Notes under the pieces: generated by a model
What the model was told of the DNA's origin: nothing
The model's database searches: none
The model's input: the letters and a program-made list of their open reading frames with translations, nothing else
Assembly (NCBI RefSeq): GCF_024159085.1
Contig: NZ_JAMZDE010000007.1
Location: 486,783-550,782, forward strand
Length of the DNA stretch: 64,000 nucleotides
Origin: Idiomarina rhizosphaerae
GTDB lineage: Bacteria; Pseudomonadota; Gammaproteobacteria; Enterobacterales; Alteromonadaceae
Direction of reading: 5' to 3'
Program-made: the position numbers and the translations under genes
Part shown: in pieces, positions 37,547 through 46,508 of the stretch
How positions within the stretch are numbered: position 1 is the first letter of the stretch
How the letters are laid out: each line of letters begins with the position of its first letter

Positions 37547-39149
37547 AACTTTTTGTCCTGATGAGTCCGACAGCAATAAACACCACCAGTGGCAGTAGCA
37601 TTTGTAGCAGCGCATAAAGGCTGCCAATACGCCAGTCCCCGCCGCTGGCAACGCTAACGGCTTCGGTGGTTAAAGTGGGCGTTAAGCCCTGCCCCAGCCA
37701 TTGCGTTGGCAGGTACTGAGCAATACTAACCGAAAAGGCAACCGCAAAAGCCACTGCTATGGGCTGCTTTAGCATGTGTAGCATAATTCGCCACCAGGCG
37801 GCCCGGTAGCTATAACCCAAACTTTGAGCCCGGGTTAGCCACTGCTCGTTAAAGCGGGTGTAAGCCCCGTGCAAAATCAGGTAGGCGTAAGGCAGAGTAT
37901 ATACAGCATGTGACCAGAACACCCACCACGGCTGCCAGCCACTACTCAATTGCCCGCCAACTAGCCGTTGCCAACCAAGCACCAGAGGCACCTGCGGAAT
38001 AAACAAAGCCACAAGCACCGGCCAGTAAAACGAAGCGGCGGCTTTCTGTCGTTGCCGTTGTAGCAGAACAATTGCAGCTACCGTACCAACCAACGCACTG
38101 AGCAGCGCCAGCCATAAGCTATTCACTGTTGGCTCTGCTAAGTAAGCCCACTCCGTTTGCCAGCGTTCAAGAGTCAGTTTTGCCGGCCATAAGTCTGGAT
38201 AAAACCAATGCGACGCCAGACTCTGCAGGGCTAAAACAACAATAACCCCCAACGACAGTACACCCAGAAGAATCCAGGTATAACGGCTGGCTTTATCTGT
38301 GTTGAGTTTTGCCCGTTGGGTTACTTTTTTACCGAGCACGAAGCGGTGATAGAAAGCATAATGCCGGGCATTTATTAATAGCAGTATTAAAGCCATAGCC
38401 AGTAAAACCCAGGCACCTGTTATTGCCTTAACCTGACTACCGGCAGAGAACTGAAAGCTCCATTCATACACACGCTGCGCTAGTACACCCGGCGTGTTAC
38501 TGCCCACTAACAGCGGAATATCGACAACCGACAGAGAGTATATAATAACAGCCGCCATAGGCAGCGTTAGCCGTCGTAAAAGTTCCGGCGTAACAATGCG
38601 CCACCACGCTTGCCGTTCGCTGTAACCATAGCTCTGTGCCTGTGTCATCCATGAATTAACGGGCAATTGTTTTAGCTGAGCCGATATCATTAGTAGTAAA
38701 AATGGCAGCTCTTTTAAAACCAAAACCACCATAACCGTCACTAACGACTTTTCCGGTAATGGCCAACCTGCCGGCGGTGCCGGGAAAATGCCGCTTATTG
38801 CCTCCACCAGACGAATTAACCAGCCGGAAGGACTCATTAACAACATAAGGCCGACCGCAAAGGCCACATGCGGAATGGACAAAAGTGGGGATAGCAGTTG
38901 CTGCAGGCGAGCGTTTTTTAATAATACCGGTGCCATCCATAACGCCAAATAACAAGCAATGAGTGGCGCGGCTACGGCAAGTATAAGACTTGAAGCTATT
39001 GAATCGTAATCTGCCAGCAGCTCAGTTAAGGCCGCTAAGTTGACGCCGGTTTCCGGATCGAATGACGTGAACAGCAGAAAGAGCACACCACTGCCAACCG
39101 GCAGAATAATGAGCAATAACCAGGCAACTATTGATAACGCACGGACCAT
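37530..39149 (-). CDS. ynjC: ABC transporter permease, fused two-domain YnjC type
   Basis: A 539-residue permease with about twelve hydrophobic segments, formed by two fused binding-protein-dependent permease domains. The EAA-type cytoplasmic loops (AQSYGYSERQAWWRIV and AQSLGYSYRAAWWRIM) in each half contact the ATPase. It resembles ThiP/YnjC. Overlaps ynjB by 22 bases and ynjD by 17, so expression is tightly coupled. Confidence 0.88.
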   Translation of the reverse strand: MVRALSIVAWLLLIILPVGSGVLFLLFTSFDPETGVNLAALTELLADYDSIASSLILAVAAPLIACYLALWMAPVLLKNARLQQLLSPLLSIPHVAFAVGLMLLMSPSGWLIRLVEAISGIFPAPPAGWPLPEKSLVTVMVVLVLKELPFLLLMISAQLKQLPVNSWMTQAQSYGYSERQAWWRIVTPELLRRLTLPMAAVIIYSLSVVDIPLLVGSNTPGVLAQRVYEWSFQFSAGSQVKAITGAWVLLAMALILLLINARHYAFYHRFVLGKKVTQRAKLNTDKASRYTWILLGVLSLGVIVVLALQSLASHWFYPDLWPAKLTLERWQTEWAYLAEPTVNSLWLALLSALVGTVAAIVLLQRQRQKAAASFYWPVLVALFIPQVPLVLGWQRLVGGQLSSGWQPWWVFWSHAVYTLPYAYLILHGAYTRFNEQWLTRAQSLGYSYRAAWWRIMLHMLKQPIAVAFAVAFSVSIAQYLPTQWLGQGLTPTLTTEAVSVASGGDWRIGSLYALLQMLLPLVVFIAVGLIRTKSYAEHS

Positions 39150-40195
39150 TCCCGCTCCAGATACTCCTGCCAGCTGGCATGGAAGTCGTCGGTGGGTTCC
39201 AGCAGCGATGAGCCTTGCGCACTTTTAAGGACGGAAGGATCGCCCCAGCGGTTGGTATCGGCTTTTCGTTGCTGCGCTTTTTCAGACAATAAAAACTCGA
39301 TAACCGTTTTCGCAGCTTCGGAGTTATTGGAGCTGGTCGGCACTGCCAAATAATGATTATTAGTTATGGCTTTGTTTGACAACGTATGACGCTCAACGCC
39401 CGCAGGCAACCGCCCCTGATTTACCAGAGTTTTATAATCATTGGGATTAAAACTCACCGCCATCATTAACTGACCATTTGCCAGGTAAGAAATTTGCTCA
39501 CCGGCTGAAGATGGAAAGTTCTCGCCCTGCTGCCATAATAATGGGTGCAGTTTGTCTAAGTAGCGCCATAAAGGCTCTGTCAGCTCATTTGCATTAACAC
39601 TACTTACAGACTGCTGAAACACACTGCGCTGCTGCGGATGTAAAGACAACAGCAACGATTTTAATAAGGTAGTGCCATGAAATTCCGGCGGTTTAGGGTA
39701 GCTGATGTGACCTTTATTTTCCCGGGCAGCGTTAAGTAGGCTTTCTGCAGTCACTGTTTTATGGTCGAAAAGCCCGGGGCGGCTAATCAGGTTAAATTGC
39801 CCAACGCCCCAGGGCACTTCCAGCCCATCCACTGGCTCGCCGAAGTCAGTCTGCCAATTAAGCTCCGGGTTAATGTTGTTCATTGCCTTAATTTCACCGG
39901 CAATGGAACGCAAAGCCCCAGCTTCTTTCAGCGCATGAAAGTTTTCACCGTTTATCCAGATAATATCCGCATTGGAATGACCGTCTATAATCTGCTTAAC
40001 CACCTCGGAGGCGTCCGCCACTTTATTATGGCGAAACTGAATGCCCTGCTCTTGCAGTTCTTTTTGCGCCCAACGTAAGTAACTGTTTACTTCCGGCGAG
40101 CCACCCCAGGCATAAAAGTTCACCACTTCCGCCTTTAATGGTACGGAGGCAAAAAGTGTCACTAACAATAAACAGATGGCAGCAATAAAACGCAT
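39128..40195 (-). CDS. ynjB: Periplasmic substrate-binding protein, YnjB-like
   Basis: A 355-residue exported protein: Sec signal peptide MRFIAAICLLLVTLFASVPL, then AEVVNFYAWGGSPEVNSYL. The NFYAWGGSPEVN start, the ADIIWINGENFHAL segment and the WGVGQFNLI stretch are YnjB-like, in the iron/thiamine/spermidine-type binding-protein group. It would deliver the substrate to YnjC-YnjD. One base separates it from the oxidoreductase gene. Substrate unknown. Confidence 0.85.
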   Translation of the reverse strand: MRFIAAICLLLVTLFASVPLKAEVVNFYAWGGSPEVNSYLRWAQKELQEQGIQFRHNKVADASEVVKQIIDGHSNADIIWINGENFHALKEAGALRSIAGEIKAMNNINPELNWQTDFGEPVDGLEVPWGVGQFNLISRPGLFDHKTVTAESLLNAARENKGHISYPKPPEFHGTTLLKSLLLSLHPQQRSVFQQSVSSVNANELTEPLWRYLDKLHPLLWQQGENFPSSAGEQISYLANGQLMMAVSFNPNDYKTLVNQGRLPAGVERHTLSNKAITNNHYLAVPTSSNNSEAAKTVIEFLLSEKAQQRKADTNRWGDPSVLKSAQGSSLLEPTDDFHASWQEYLEREWSVRYQ

Positions 40196-40196
40196 A

Positions 40197-42362
40197 TTAA
40201 CTCCGGCGCCAGCGATGAAATTTCTCCACCCATGTTAGCAGCTTCTGCGGCGCGTTGGCGCGCTTCCACTCGCCGGCCACGTATTTATTCGCCTCCGCCA
40301 GGGTCGGATAACTGTGTATGGTACCCAGTATTTTATTCAGGCCAATGCCGTGTTTCATTGCCAGCACATATTCCGCCAGTAGTTCTCCGGCCTGCGGGCC
40401 AACAATATTCACACCTAATAGTTCGTCTTTACCGGGTTTGGTCAGCACTTTCACTCGGCCGTAGGCACTGTCATCGGCAATGGCACGATCCAGCTCACCT
40501 ATATCATACTCAGTCACTTCATAAGGTTTATCGGCTTTTTTCGCCTGCTGCTCGGTTAAACCCACATTGGCTACCTGCGGCGAGGTATAGGTTACCCATG
40601 GAATGACAGAGTAATCTGCCCGGAAGGTCTTGAAAGGGTCAAACAAGGCATTCACCGAGGCATACCAGGCCTGATGCGAAGCCACATGAGTCAGTTGATA
40701 AGGCCCGGCAACATCGCCACAAGCGTAAATATTAGGAAAGTTGGTTTGCAAAAACTCATTGGTACTTACTGTTTTATTGGTTTGTACGCCAAGCTCTTCT
40801 AAACCGAAGCCCGATATATTGGGTTGCCGCCCCAGTGCAATTAACACCTTGTCGAAGGGTATCTCAACTTCTTTGCTCTGGTTATCAACCGTCTGCTCAG
40901 CAATAAGCACCGACTCGCCATTGTGTTGCTCGAAGCGCAAGGCTTTGTGGCTCAGTTTAATATCAATGCCTTCTGCCGTTAAACGCTGCGTTAGCAGTTC
41001 TACTGTGTCGGCATCTTCCGGCGCCATAAGCCGCTCGGCCATTTCCACCTGAGTAACTTGTGAACCTAAACGCTGAAACGCCTGAGATAACTCACAACCA
41101 ATAGGCCCGCCGCCCAATACCAATAAGCGTTTAGGCAGTTCATCTAACTCCCAGAGGGTGTCTGAGGTTAAATAATCGACTTGGTCCAGTCCTTCAAAGT
41201 TAGGTACTAAGGGCTTCGCACCGGTCGCGATAATAATACTGCGAGTGGTTATGCGTTTGGTTTCACTCTTACCTTCAACATTGCTGGTCACTTCAACTTC
41301 CCAGGGTGAAACAATGCGCGCATCGCCTTGCTCAACATTCACACCCAATTTAGTGTAACGTTCAACCGAGTCGTGCGGCTCAATGTCTTTTATAACCGAC
41401 TTCACCTGCTGCATAACCTGTTTGAAATCAACTGACACTTCACCAACATGAACCCCCGCACTTGAGGCGTTACGCGCATTATGAGCAAGCTCCGCCACAT
41501 GAAGCAAGGCTTTTGAAGGCACACAACCAGTATTCAGGCAGTCGCCGCCCATTTTGTGCTTTTCAATTAAGGTAACCTTTGCTTTTACTGTGGCCGCTAT
41601 GTAAGCACTGACTAACCCTGCTGAACCGGCGCCAATAACCACTAGATTATTGTCAAACGACTTAGGCTTTTTATAGCCTTTAAAGGCTTTGCGGCGTTTC
41701 AGAAACGCCAGCACCGCTTTGGCAATTAATGGGAATATACCCAGTAAAACGAAAGCACCGATTAAGTCGGCCGAGATAACGTCGCCCAGACTGGATATCT
41801 GCGCCAACTGAGTTCCGGCATTAACGTACACAGCGGTACCCAGCAACATACCCACTTGGCTTACCCAGTAAAACGTCCAGCCCTTTATTTTGGTTAGACC
41901 CATAGCCAGGTTAATAACAAAAAACGGGAATAGAGGAACCAGACGCAAGCTGAGTAAATAAAACGCGCCGTCGCGCTCCATTCCGCGGTTAATGGCGGTT
42001 AGGCGCTCACCGAACTTTTCCTGAACCCAGTCGTGCAGAATAAAGCGGGCACTTAAAAAAGCGAGAAAGGCACCAAATGAGCTGGCGAAGCTGGCCAGCA
42101 AAAGCCCCCAACCCAGGCCAAATATGGCACCAGAACCCAAAGTTAAAATAGTTGCGCCGGGCAGCGATAACGCGGTAGCCGCAACATAAACAACAAAATA
42201 AACAGCAAATACTTGAAAGGGATAATCAACAAAAAGTTGATTAAGCTGCTGTTGCTTTTCTTTTAGTACATCCAGTGACAGATACTGCGTTAAATCAAAT
42301 GCAAACGCACTGATAAACAGCACAATAATAACTAACAGCAACAACAGCTTTTTCAATGACAT
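40197..42362 (-). CDS. TVP38/TMEM64 (DedA-like) domain fused to a pyridine nucleotide-disulfide oxidoreductase
   Basis: A 721-residue fusion. Residues about 1-225 are a membrane TVP38/TMEM64 (SNARE-associated) domain: LPGATILTLGSGAIFG, FGERLTAINRGMERDG, RLVPLFPFFVINLAMGL. From about 238 it is an FAD/NAD(P) disulfide oxidoreductase: GAGSAG (244-249), the redox pair Cys275 and Cys280 in GGDCLNTGC, an NAD-binding GGGPIG, and the C-terminal HSYPTLAEA. It lacks the C-terminal vicinal Cys pair of mercuric reductase, so it is not MerA. The substrate is unknown. Same strand and nearly contiguous with the TonB receptor and YnjB genes. Confidence 0.88.
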   Translation of the reverse strand: MSLKKLLLLLVIIVLFISAFAFDLTQYLSLDVLKEKQQQLNQLFVDYPFQVFAVYFVVYVAATALSLPGATILTLGSGAIFGLGWGLLLASFASSFGAFLAFLSARFILHDWVQEKFGERLTAINRGMERDGAFYLLSLRLVPLFPFFVINLAMGLTKIKGWTFYWVSQVGMLLGTAVYVNAGTQLAQISSLGDVISADLIGAFVLLGIFPLIAKAVLAFLKRRKAFKGYKKPKSFDNNLVVIGAGSAGLVSAYIAATVKAKVTLIEKHKMGGDCLNTGCVPSKALLHVAELAHNARNASSAGVHVGEVSVDFKQVMQQVKSVIKDIEPHDSVERYTKLGVNVEQGDARIVSPWEVEVTSNVEGKSETKRITTRSIIIATGAKPLVPNFEGLDQVDYLTSDTLWELDELPKRLLVLGGGPIGCELSQAFQRLGSQVTQVEMAERLMAPEDADTVELLTQRLTAEGIDIKLSHKALRFEQHNGESVLIAEQTVDNQSKEVEIPFDKVLIALGRQPNISGFGLEELGVQTNKTVSTNEFLQTNFPNIYACGDVAGPYQLTHVASHQAWYASVNALFDPFKTFRADYSVIPWVTYTSPQVANVGLTEQQAKKADKPYEVTEYDIGELDRAIADDSAYGRVKVLTKPGKDELLGVNIVGPQAGELLAEYVLAMKHGIGLNKILGTIHSYPTLAEANKYVAGEWKRANAPQKLLTWVEKFHRWRRS

Positions 42363-42371
42363 GAGCTTTCC

Positions 42372-44696
42372 TTAAAATTTGTAATCGACGCTTAAACGCG
42401 CGTGTCTTGGCTGCGACGGAAAGGCCAGGGTTGCACCAAAATAACCGCCTTCAAACACCGGTGACCAGTTGTCCTGATCCGTGGCATTAAACACGTCAAT
42501 ACGGGCACTTAGCTGTTCGCTAAAGCGGTAACGCGCGTTTAGGTTCAGTGTATGCTGGTCGCGTATAAACACCGTTTGCAAATAATCTAACGGGTAGTGC
42601 TTGGTATAACTTAAGTCGCCACCGACCGACCATTCAGGGGTTATCCGCCAACCAGCAACTGCTGACGCCTGTACTTCGGGAATGCCCTGTAATTGCTGGT
42701 TTGACGCAGGGAACGCGGTGAAATTAGGCGAGCCAACTCCTGTACCTTCTATAATATCGGGGCGTGAATCATCAAACACATCAGCCACCTGACCTGTACC
42801 CTGCGACGCCGTAGAGTTGTCATAGTACGCATCAATATAACTGGCCGCCAGAGTTAACCAGTAACCGGCTTCATGCGTTCCTGCGGCTGAAGAGAAATGC
42901 CACTGAGTTTCAAAACCCTCGGTGCGAATACCGCTGTTAGAGCCATCACGGTTGCGCAAGCTTCGCTTCTGGTCAAAGACCACAGCGTCCGCGTACCAAC
43001 GGGCATCACTAGGAGCGTACTTAACACCCAGTTCATAAAGTGAATTTTCTGTGGCAAAGTTTTGCGAATCAATTTCACCGGCGGCATTTAATACCGTACC
43101 ACCCGCCATCGCGTTCGACGTAGAGTCACTCTCATAGGCGGTTGCGTAGAATGTCAGATCCGGTGTCCAGTTATACTGCGTTGATAAACTCACCGCCGTT
43201 AGCCAGTCACTGTAGGTATCACTCGCTGCTTGAACGCCTTGTGGTGGAATTGGATCTTTCGCGTCTACGTCGTAATAGTCGGCTCTTACGCCACCGGTAA
43301 CACGCCATTTGTCCGTAATATCCAGTTCATGCTGTACAAAAATGCCCCATTGGTAGCTTTTTGAATCGGTGGTGTCTGACGTAATAAAATCGCCCGTGCC
43401 ATCGCCGTCAATATCGTACTGGCTACCCGGCGAGACCCAGAGATCCGGACGCAGCTCAATTAAACGGGCTTTTTGTTCATTGGTTAACGGAATACGGCGA
43501 TTGCTCAGCGGCCCGGTCAAATCGGACGGGTTATCCGCCTCGGTTGAGAACTGGCTGTAACCCAGTACATCGTTAATTCGTAAGTTAACACCCACTACCG
43601 TTTTCTTGTTTATGTGCAGCTCAGTGCGGTTTTCAAAAGTGTGAGCGCCATCAATAATTTCAACAAAACTGTTCTGGTTAATGCCTTCGCGAGTTAAATA
43701 CTGATAATACGTGCGGTTAACCAGAACTATGTCATCGTTTAACCAATGCTGAAGTTTTGCGTGCAACAAAGTAGTTTCAGCAGTATTGGTGTCGAGCGGG
43801 TCAGTTAACGTGGTACTGCGGTCAATTCGAACCTCTCCGGTTGGGCTGACAACAGCCCCGGCCCCCGGAACCCGCGAACCATTCGGTTGAACACCCTGCC
43901 CGGTAATGTACAAATTATGGTCTATCAGGTTTTGCGTCGGGCGGTTAATGCCCGCGTTGTCTGTCCAGTCAACATCGTAATATTCTAAGGAAATATCCAG
44001 CTGAGTGTCGTCATTTGGAACAAACTTATACGCCAGCAAAAGGTCATTACTGCGATGCTGGTGAAAGTCGTAAAAACTGTCTTCGTCAACGTACTCGGCG
44101 CTTACCCGCAGGCCTTGCTCGTTATCTTTTAACACCCAGTTATGGTCAAGCTGCAAACGATACTGTTCCCACTCACCAAATTGAGCTTTTAAGGTAGAAT
44201 TCGATTCGCTCAACCGAGCCGTTTTAGGCTGTAAATTGACGAAACCGCCCACGCGTTGCGTGGTGCCCAGCATAACCGGCGGAGCCCCTTTAACAACGGC
44301 GATGCCCTCAATGGCATTAAACGACATAGGAATACCAAGCCCATTGTTACCGGCCTGACGGCGCATACCCGCTTCAAATAACTCGCCCAGTTGACCGCGA
44401 ATGGTTGGCAGTGATGGGTTACCAAAACCCGCCGCAGCAAAACTGTTAGGCGCAAAACGCGCAATATCATGTAAGTCATTAATGGCAGCTTCTTCCATTA
44501 ACGACGCACTAATAGCCGTGGCAGCACGGGGGATTTCCTGCAGGCTTTCCGCTAAGCCGAACAAACCCTCGGTTGATTCTTCCGATGGCAGCACGACACT
44601 TCCGTCATCGCGACCAATAACCTCAATAACTTCCATTGGTTTTTCTTGTGCAACCGCTGTTAACGGCAAGAGCCCTAGCCACCACCACTTTTTCAT
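42372..44696 (-). CDS. TonB-dependent outer-membrane receptor
   Basis: Outer-membrane receptor of 774 residues. Signal peptide MKKWWWLGLLPLTAVAQ, a TonB-box-like EVIEVIG, a plug domain (IPRAATAISASLMEEAAIND, PSLPTIRGQLGELFEAG) and a 22-strand-type barrel ending in F. The plug contains VGGFVNLQPKT, common in siderophore-type receptors. It heads the operon with the oxidoreductase fusion and YnjBCDF, so it probably brings the same substrate across the outer membrane. No Fur-box-like sequence was seen upstream. Confidence 0.93.
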   Translation of the reverse strand: MKKWWWLGLLPLTAVAQEKPMEVIEVIGRDDGSVVLPSEESTEGLFGLAESLQEIPRAATAISASLMEEAAINDLHDIARFAPNSFAAAGFGNPSLPTIRGQLGELFEAGMRRQAGNNGLGIPMSFNAIEGIAVVKGAPPVMLGTTQRVGGFVNLQPKTARLSESNSTLKAQFGEWEQYRLQLDHNWVLKDNEQGLRVSAEYVDEDSFYDFHQHRSNDLLLAYKFVPNDDTQLDISLEYYDVDWTDNAGINRPTQNLIDHNLYITGQGVQPNGSRVPGAGAVVSPTGEVRIDRSTTLTDPLDTNTAETTLLHAKLQHWLNDDIVLVNRTYYQYLTREGINQNSFVEIIDGAHTFENRTELHINKKTVVGVNLRINDVLGYSQFSTEADNPSDLTGPLSNRRIPLTNEQKARLIELRPDLWVSPGSQYDIDGDGTGDFITSDTTDSKSYQWGIFVQHELDITDKWRVTGGVRADYYDVDAKDPIPPQGVQAASDTYSDWLTAVSLSTQYNWTPDLTFYATAYESDSTSNAMAGGTVLNAAGEIDSQNFATENSLYELGVKYAPSDARWYADAVVFDQKRSLRNRDGSNSGIRTEGFETQWHFSSAAGTHEAGYWLTLAASYIDAYYDNSTASQGTGQVADVFDDSRPDIIEGTGVGSPNFTAFPASNQQLQGIPEVQASAVAGWRITPEWSVGGDLSYTKHYPLDYLQTVFIRDQHTLNLNARYRFSEQLSARIDVFNATDQDNWSPVFEGGYFGATLAFPSQPRHARLSVDYKF

Positions 44697-44850
44697 TCTT
44701 GTTTCCCTTATTTTTTATTGACTGTGGTTATACGCAGTTTTTGTATTTTTCGATTACGCAGAATCGTTTCAAGATTGATGATCTGTTTTTAAATTAATGC
44801 CCTACAATCAAAGAGTAGAAAACATAGTAACCCGAAGACAGGAACATGTA

Positions 44851-45642
44851 ATGCGAGCGATACTCTTTATTTTAGGCTTAGTTTTTCAAATGGCGGCAGC
44901 TGCACAGTCATTTGATCAGTCTCATGCCGCTTTTAGTGATGTTTTAAGTGACTATGTTGCAGTCTATGATGACGGTTTGAAGTCAGCGGTTAGTTACCGC
45001 GAGTTGTCTGAAAACCGTCTGCCCCTGGACAATTATCTCGCCTCGCTGTCTGCAGTTGAGCCGAGACAGTATGAAAGCTGGACGCATGAGCAGAAACTGG
45101 CCTTTTTAATCAATGCATACAACGGTTTCACCCTGCAGCTTATTATCGACAATATCGATAAATTTGAGTCCGGCGAAGCTGATTCTATTCGCGATTTAGG
45201 CGGGCTATTTGCCAGCCCATGGGAGAAATCGTTTTTTACGCTTTTAGGTGAAAAACGTACTTTGGATTGGGTTGAGCACGAAAAAATTCGGGGCGACTTT
45301 GACGAGCCTCGTATACATGCCTCTTTAGTCTGCGCGGCAGTAAACTGCCCTAAGCTGCGCGCAGAAGCCTTTACCGGTGAAAGTCTGGAGACTCAACTAG
45401 AAGATCAGATGGTCACTTTTTTAAACGACCGCGATAAAAACGGTATTGATGATAAAGGTATTTATCTGTCGAAGATTTTTGACTGGTACCGGGAGGACTT
45501 TGACGGGCTTAAAGACTACCTGAGAAGTTATCGGGGAGCCCTCTCCTATGGCTCGAGCAGCTCTGACAACATGAACTTCCAGTCTTTAGATATTCGTTTT
45601 GTTGACTATAACTGGAAATTAAATAACTTAGAAAACCGCTAA
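44851..45642 (+). CDS. DUF547 secreted protein
   Basis: A 263-residue exported protein. The signal peptide MRAILFILGLVFQMAAAAQS starts at ATG 44851 (AGGA upstream); codons further upstream precede it in frame but do not fit a signal peptide. The body has WTHEQKLAFLINAYNGFTL, EHEKIRGDFDEPRIHASLVCAAVNCP and KIFDWYREDF, the DUF547 pattern. DUF547 members have a papain-like fold and unknown function. Divergent from the TonB receptor operon; relatives of DUF547 often neighbour such oxidoreductases, so a shared role is plausible. Confidence 0.88.
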   Translation: MRAILFILGLVFQMAAAAQSFDQSHAAFSDVLSDYVAVYDDGLKSAVSYRELSENRLPLDNYLASLSAVEPRQYESWTHEQKLAFLINAYNGFTLQLIIDNIDKFESGEADSIRDLGGLFASPWEKSFFTLLGEKRTLDWVEHEKIRGDFDEPRIHASLVCAAVNCPKLRAEAFTGESLETQLEDQMVTFLNDRDKNGIDDKGIYLSKIFDWYREDFDGLKDYLRSYRGALSYGSSSSDNMNFQSLDIRFVDYNWKLNNLENR

Positions 45643-45725
45643 AAGAGTCAAACTGTTAAATTCCCGTTGACCCAAACCCAATGTAGTGACGTAATAGCAG
45701 GCAACATTACTTTAAGGGTGTCTTT

Positions 45726-46448
45726 ATGAAAGCGTTACACGGTTTATTTATTCTTCTGGGTTTATTATCTGTAGTGCTGCTTGCTATATCAGGGCCTTTA
45801 TACAAAAGCGGAACAGCCGAGCTAGGCACGGCCTTCTTATTGCTGCGCTGGGCTGCTTATATTGGTGCGGCAACCTTCGTGCTTAACATTATCTGGTACT
45901 TTATTCGTCGCCCACAAGGGCTGGTTGCCGGGCTTAGTGGTTTAGCCATTATTGCCGGAGGATTTGCTTTTTATATGCCTTTCAGTCAGTACCTGAAAGC
46001 ACAGAATGTCCCGGCTATTCATGACATAACGACTGACACACAAAACCCGCCTGAGTTTGTGGCTATTGCGCCGCTGCGTGCAGATGCCCCCAACCCTGTT
46101 GAATATGCCGGAGAAGAGACAGCTAAACAGCAACGTCAGGCTTACCCTGAACTAAGCACATACCAGTCACTGGAGTCACCGAATGAACTTTTTTCGGCTG
46201 CATTACTGGCCGTCGATAAAATGGGCTGGGAGTTAGTGGAAAGCTCTGAAGCAGAAGGCAGAATTGAAGCCACGGCAACCACTACCTGGTTTGGCTTTAA
46301 AGACGACGTAGTTATTCGAATTCGTAGTACAGCAGATGGTAGCGAGTTAGATATTCGCAGTAAGTCACGCGTAGGGCGCAGCGATGTTGGCAAAAATGCC
46401 GAGCGTATTCGTGAGTTTATGTCTTTACTGAAACCTGAGTTACGTTAG
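45726..46448 (+). CDS. DUF1499 membrane-associated protein
   Basis: A 240-residue protein with three hydrophobic helices in the first 85 residues and a C-terminal DUF1499 domain: IHDITTDTQNPPEFVAIAP, ALLAVDKMGWELVESS, RIEATATTTWFGFKDDVVIRIR, SRVGRSDVGKNAERIREFM. Function unknown. Follows the DUF547 gene on the plus strand with an 83-base gap, so it may be its own unit. Its 3' end meets a convergent FlgO-like gene. Confidence 0.85.
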   Translation: MKALHGLFILLGLLSVVLLAISGPLYKSGTAELGTAFLLLRWAAYIGAATFVLNIIWYFIRRPQGLVAGLSGLAIIAGGFAFYMPFSQYLKAQNVPAIHDITTDTQNPPEFVAIAPLRADAPNPVEYAGEETAKQQRQAYPELSTYQSLESPNELFSAALLAVDKMGWELVESSEAEGRIEATATTTWFGFKDDVVIRIRSTADGSELDIRSKSRVGRSDVGKNAERIREFMSLLKPELR

Positions 46449-46477
46449 AAAGAATACGATAGACGTTGGAAATTGGC

Positions 46478-46506
46478 AGGCCTGACACAAAGCGTCAGGC
46501 CCTTTT
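46478..46506. terminator. Bidirectional terminator between convergent genes
   Basis: GGCCTGAC, 7 bases, GTCAGGCC, then C-TTTT on the plus strand. It separates the DUF1499 gene (plus) from the FlgO-like gene (minus). Its arms contain the same CCTGAC/GTCAGG core as the REP-like elements but without the GTAG head, so it may derive from one. Confidence 0.65.
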
Positions 46507-46508
46507 CA

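Noticed and set aside
40197..42362. Mercuric reductase (merA) assignment for the oxidoreductase fusion
   Set aside because: The MerA C-terminal vicinal cysteine pair and N-terminal metal-binding domain are absent, and no other mer genes are near.
44697..44850. Fur box upstream of the TonB receptor operon
   Set aside because: No sequence close to the 19-base inverted Fur consensus was found, so iron regulation is not claimed.
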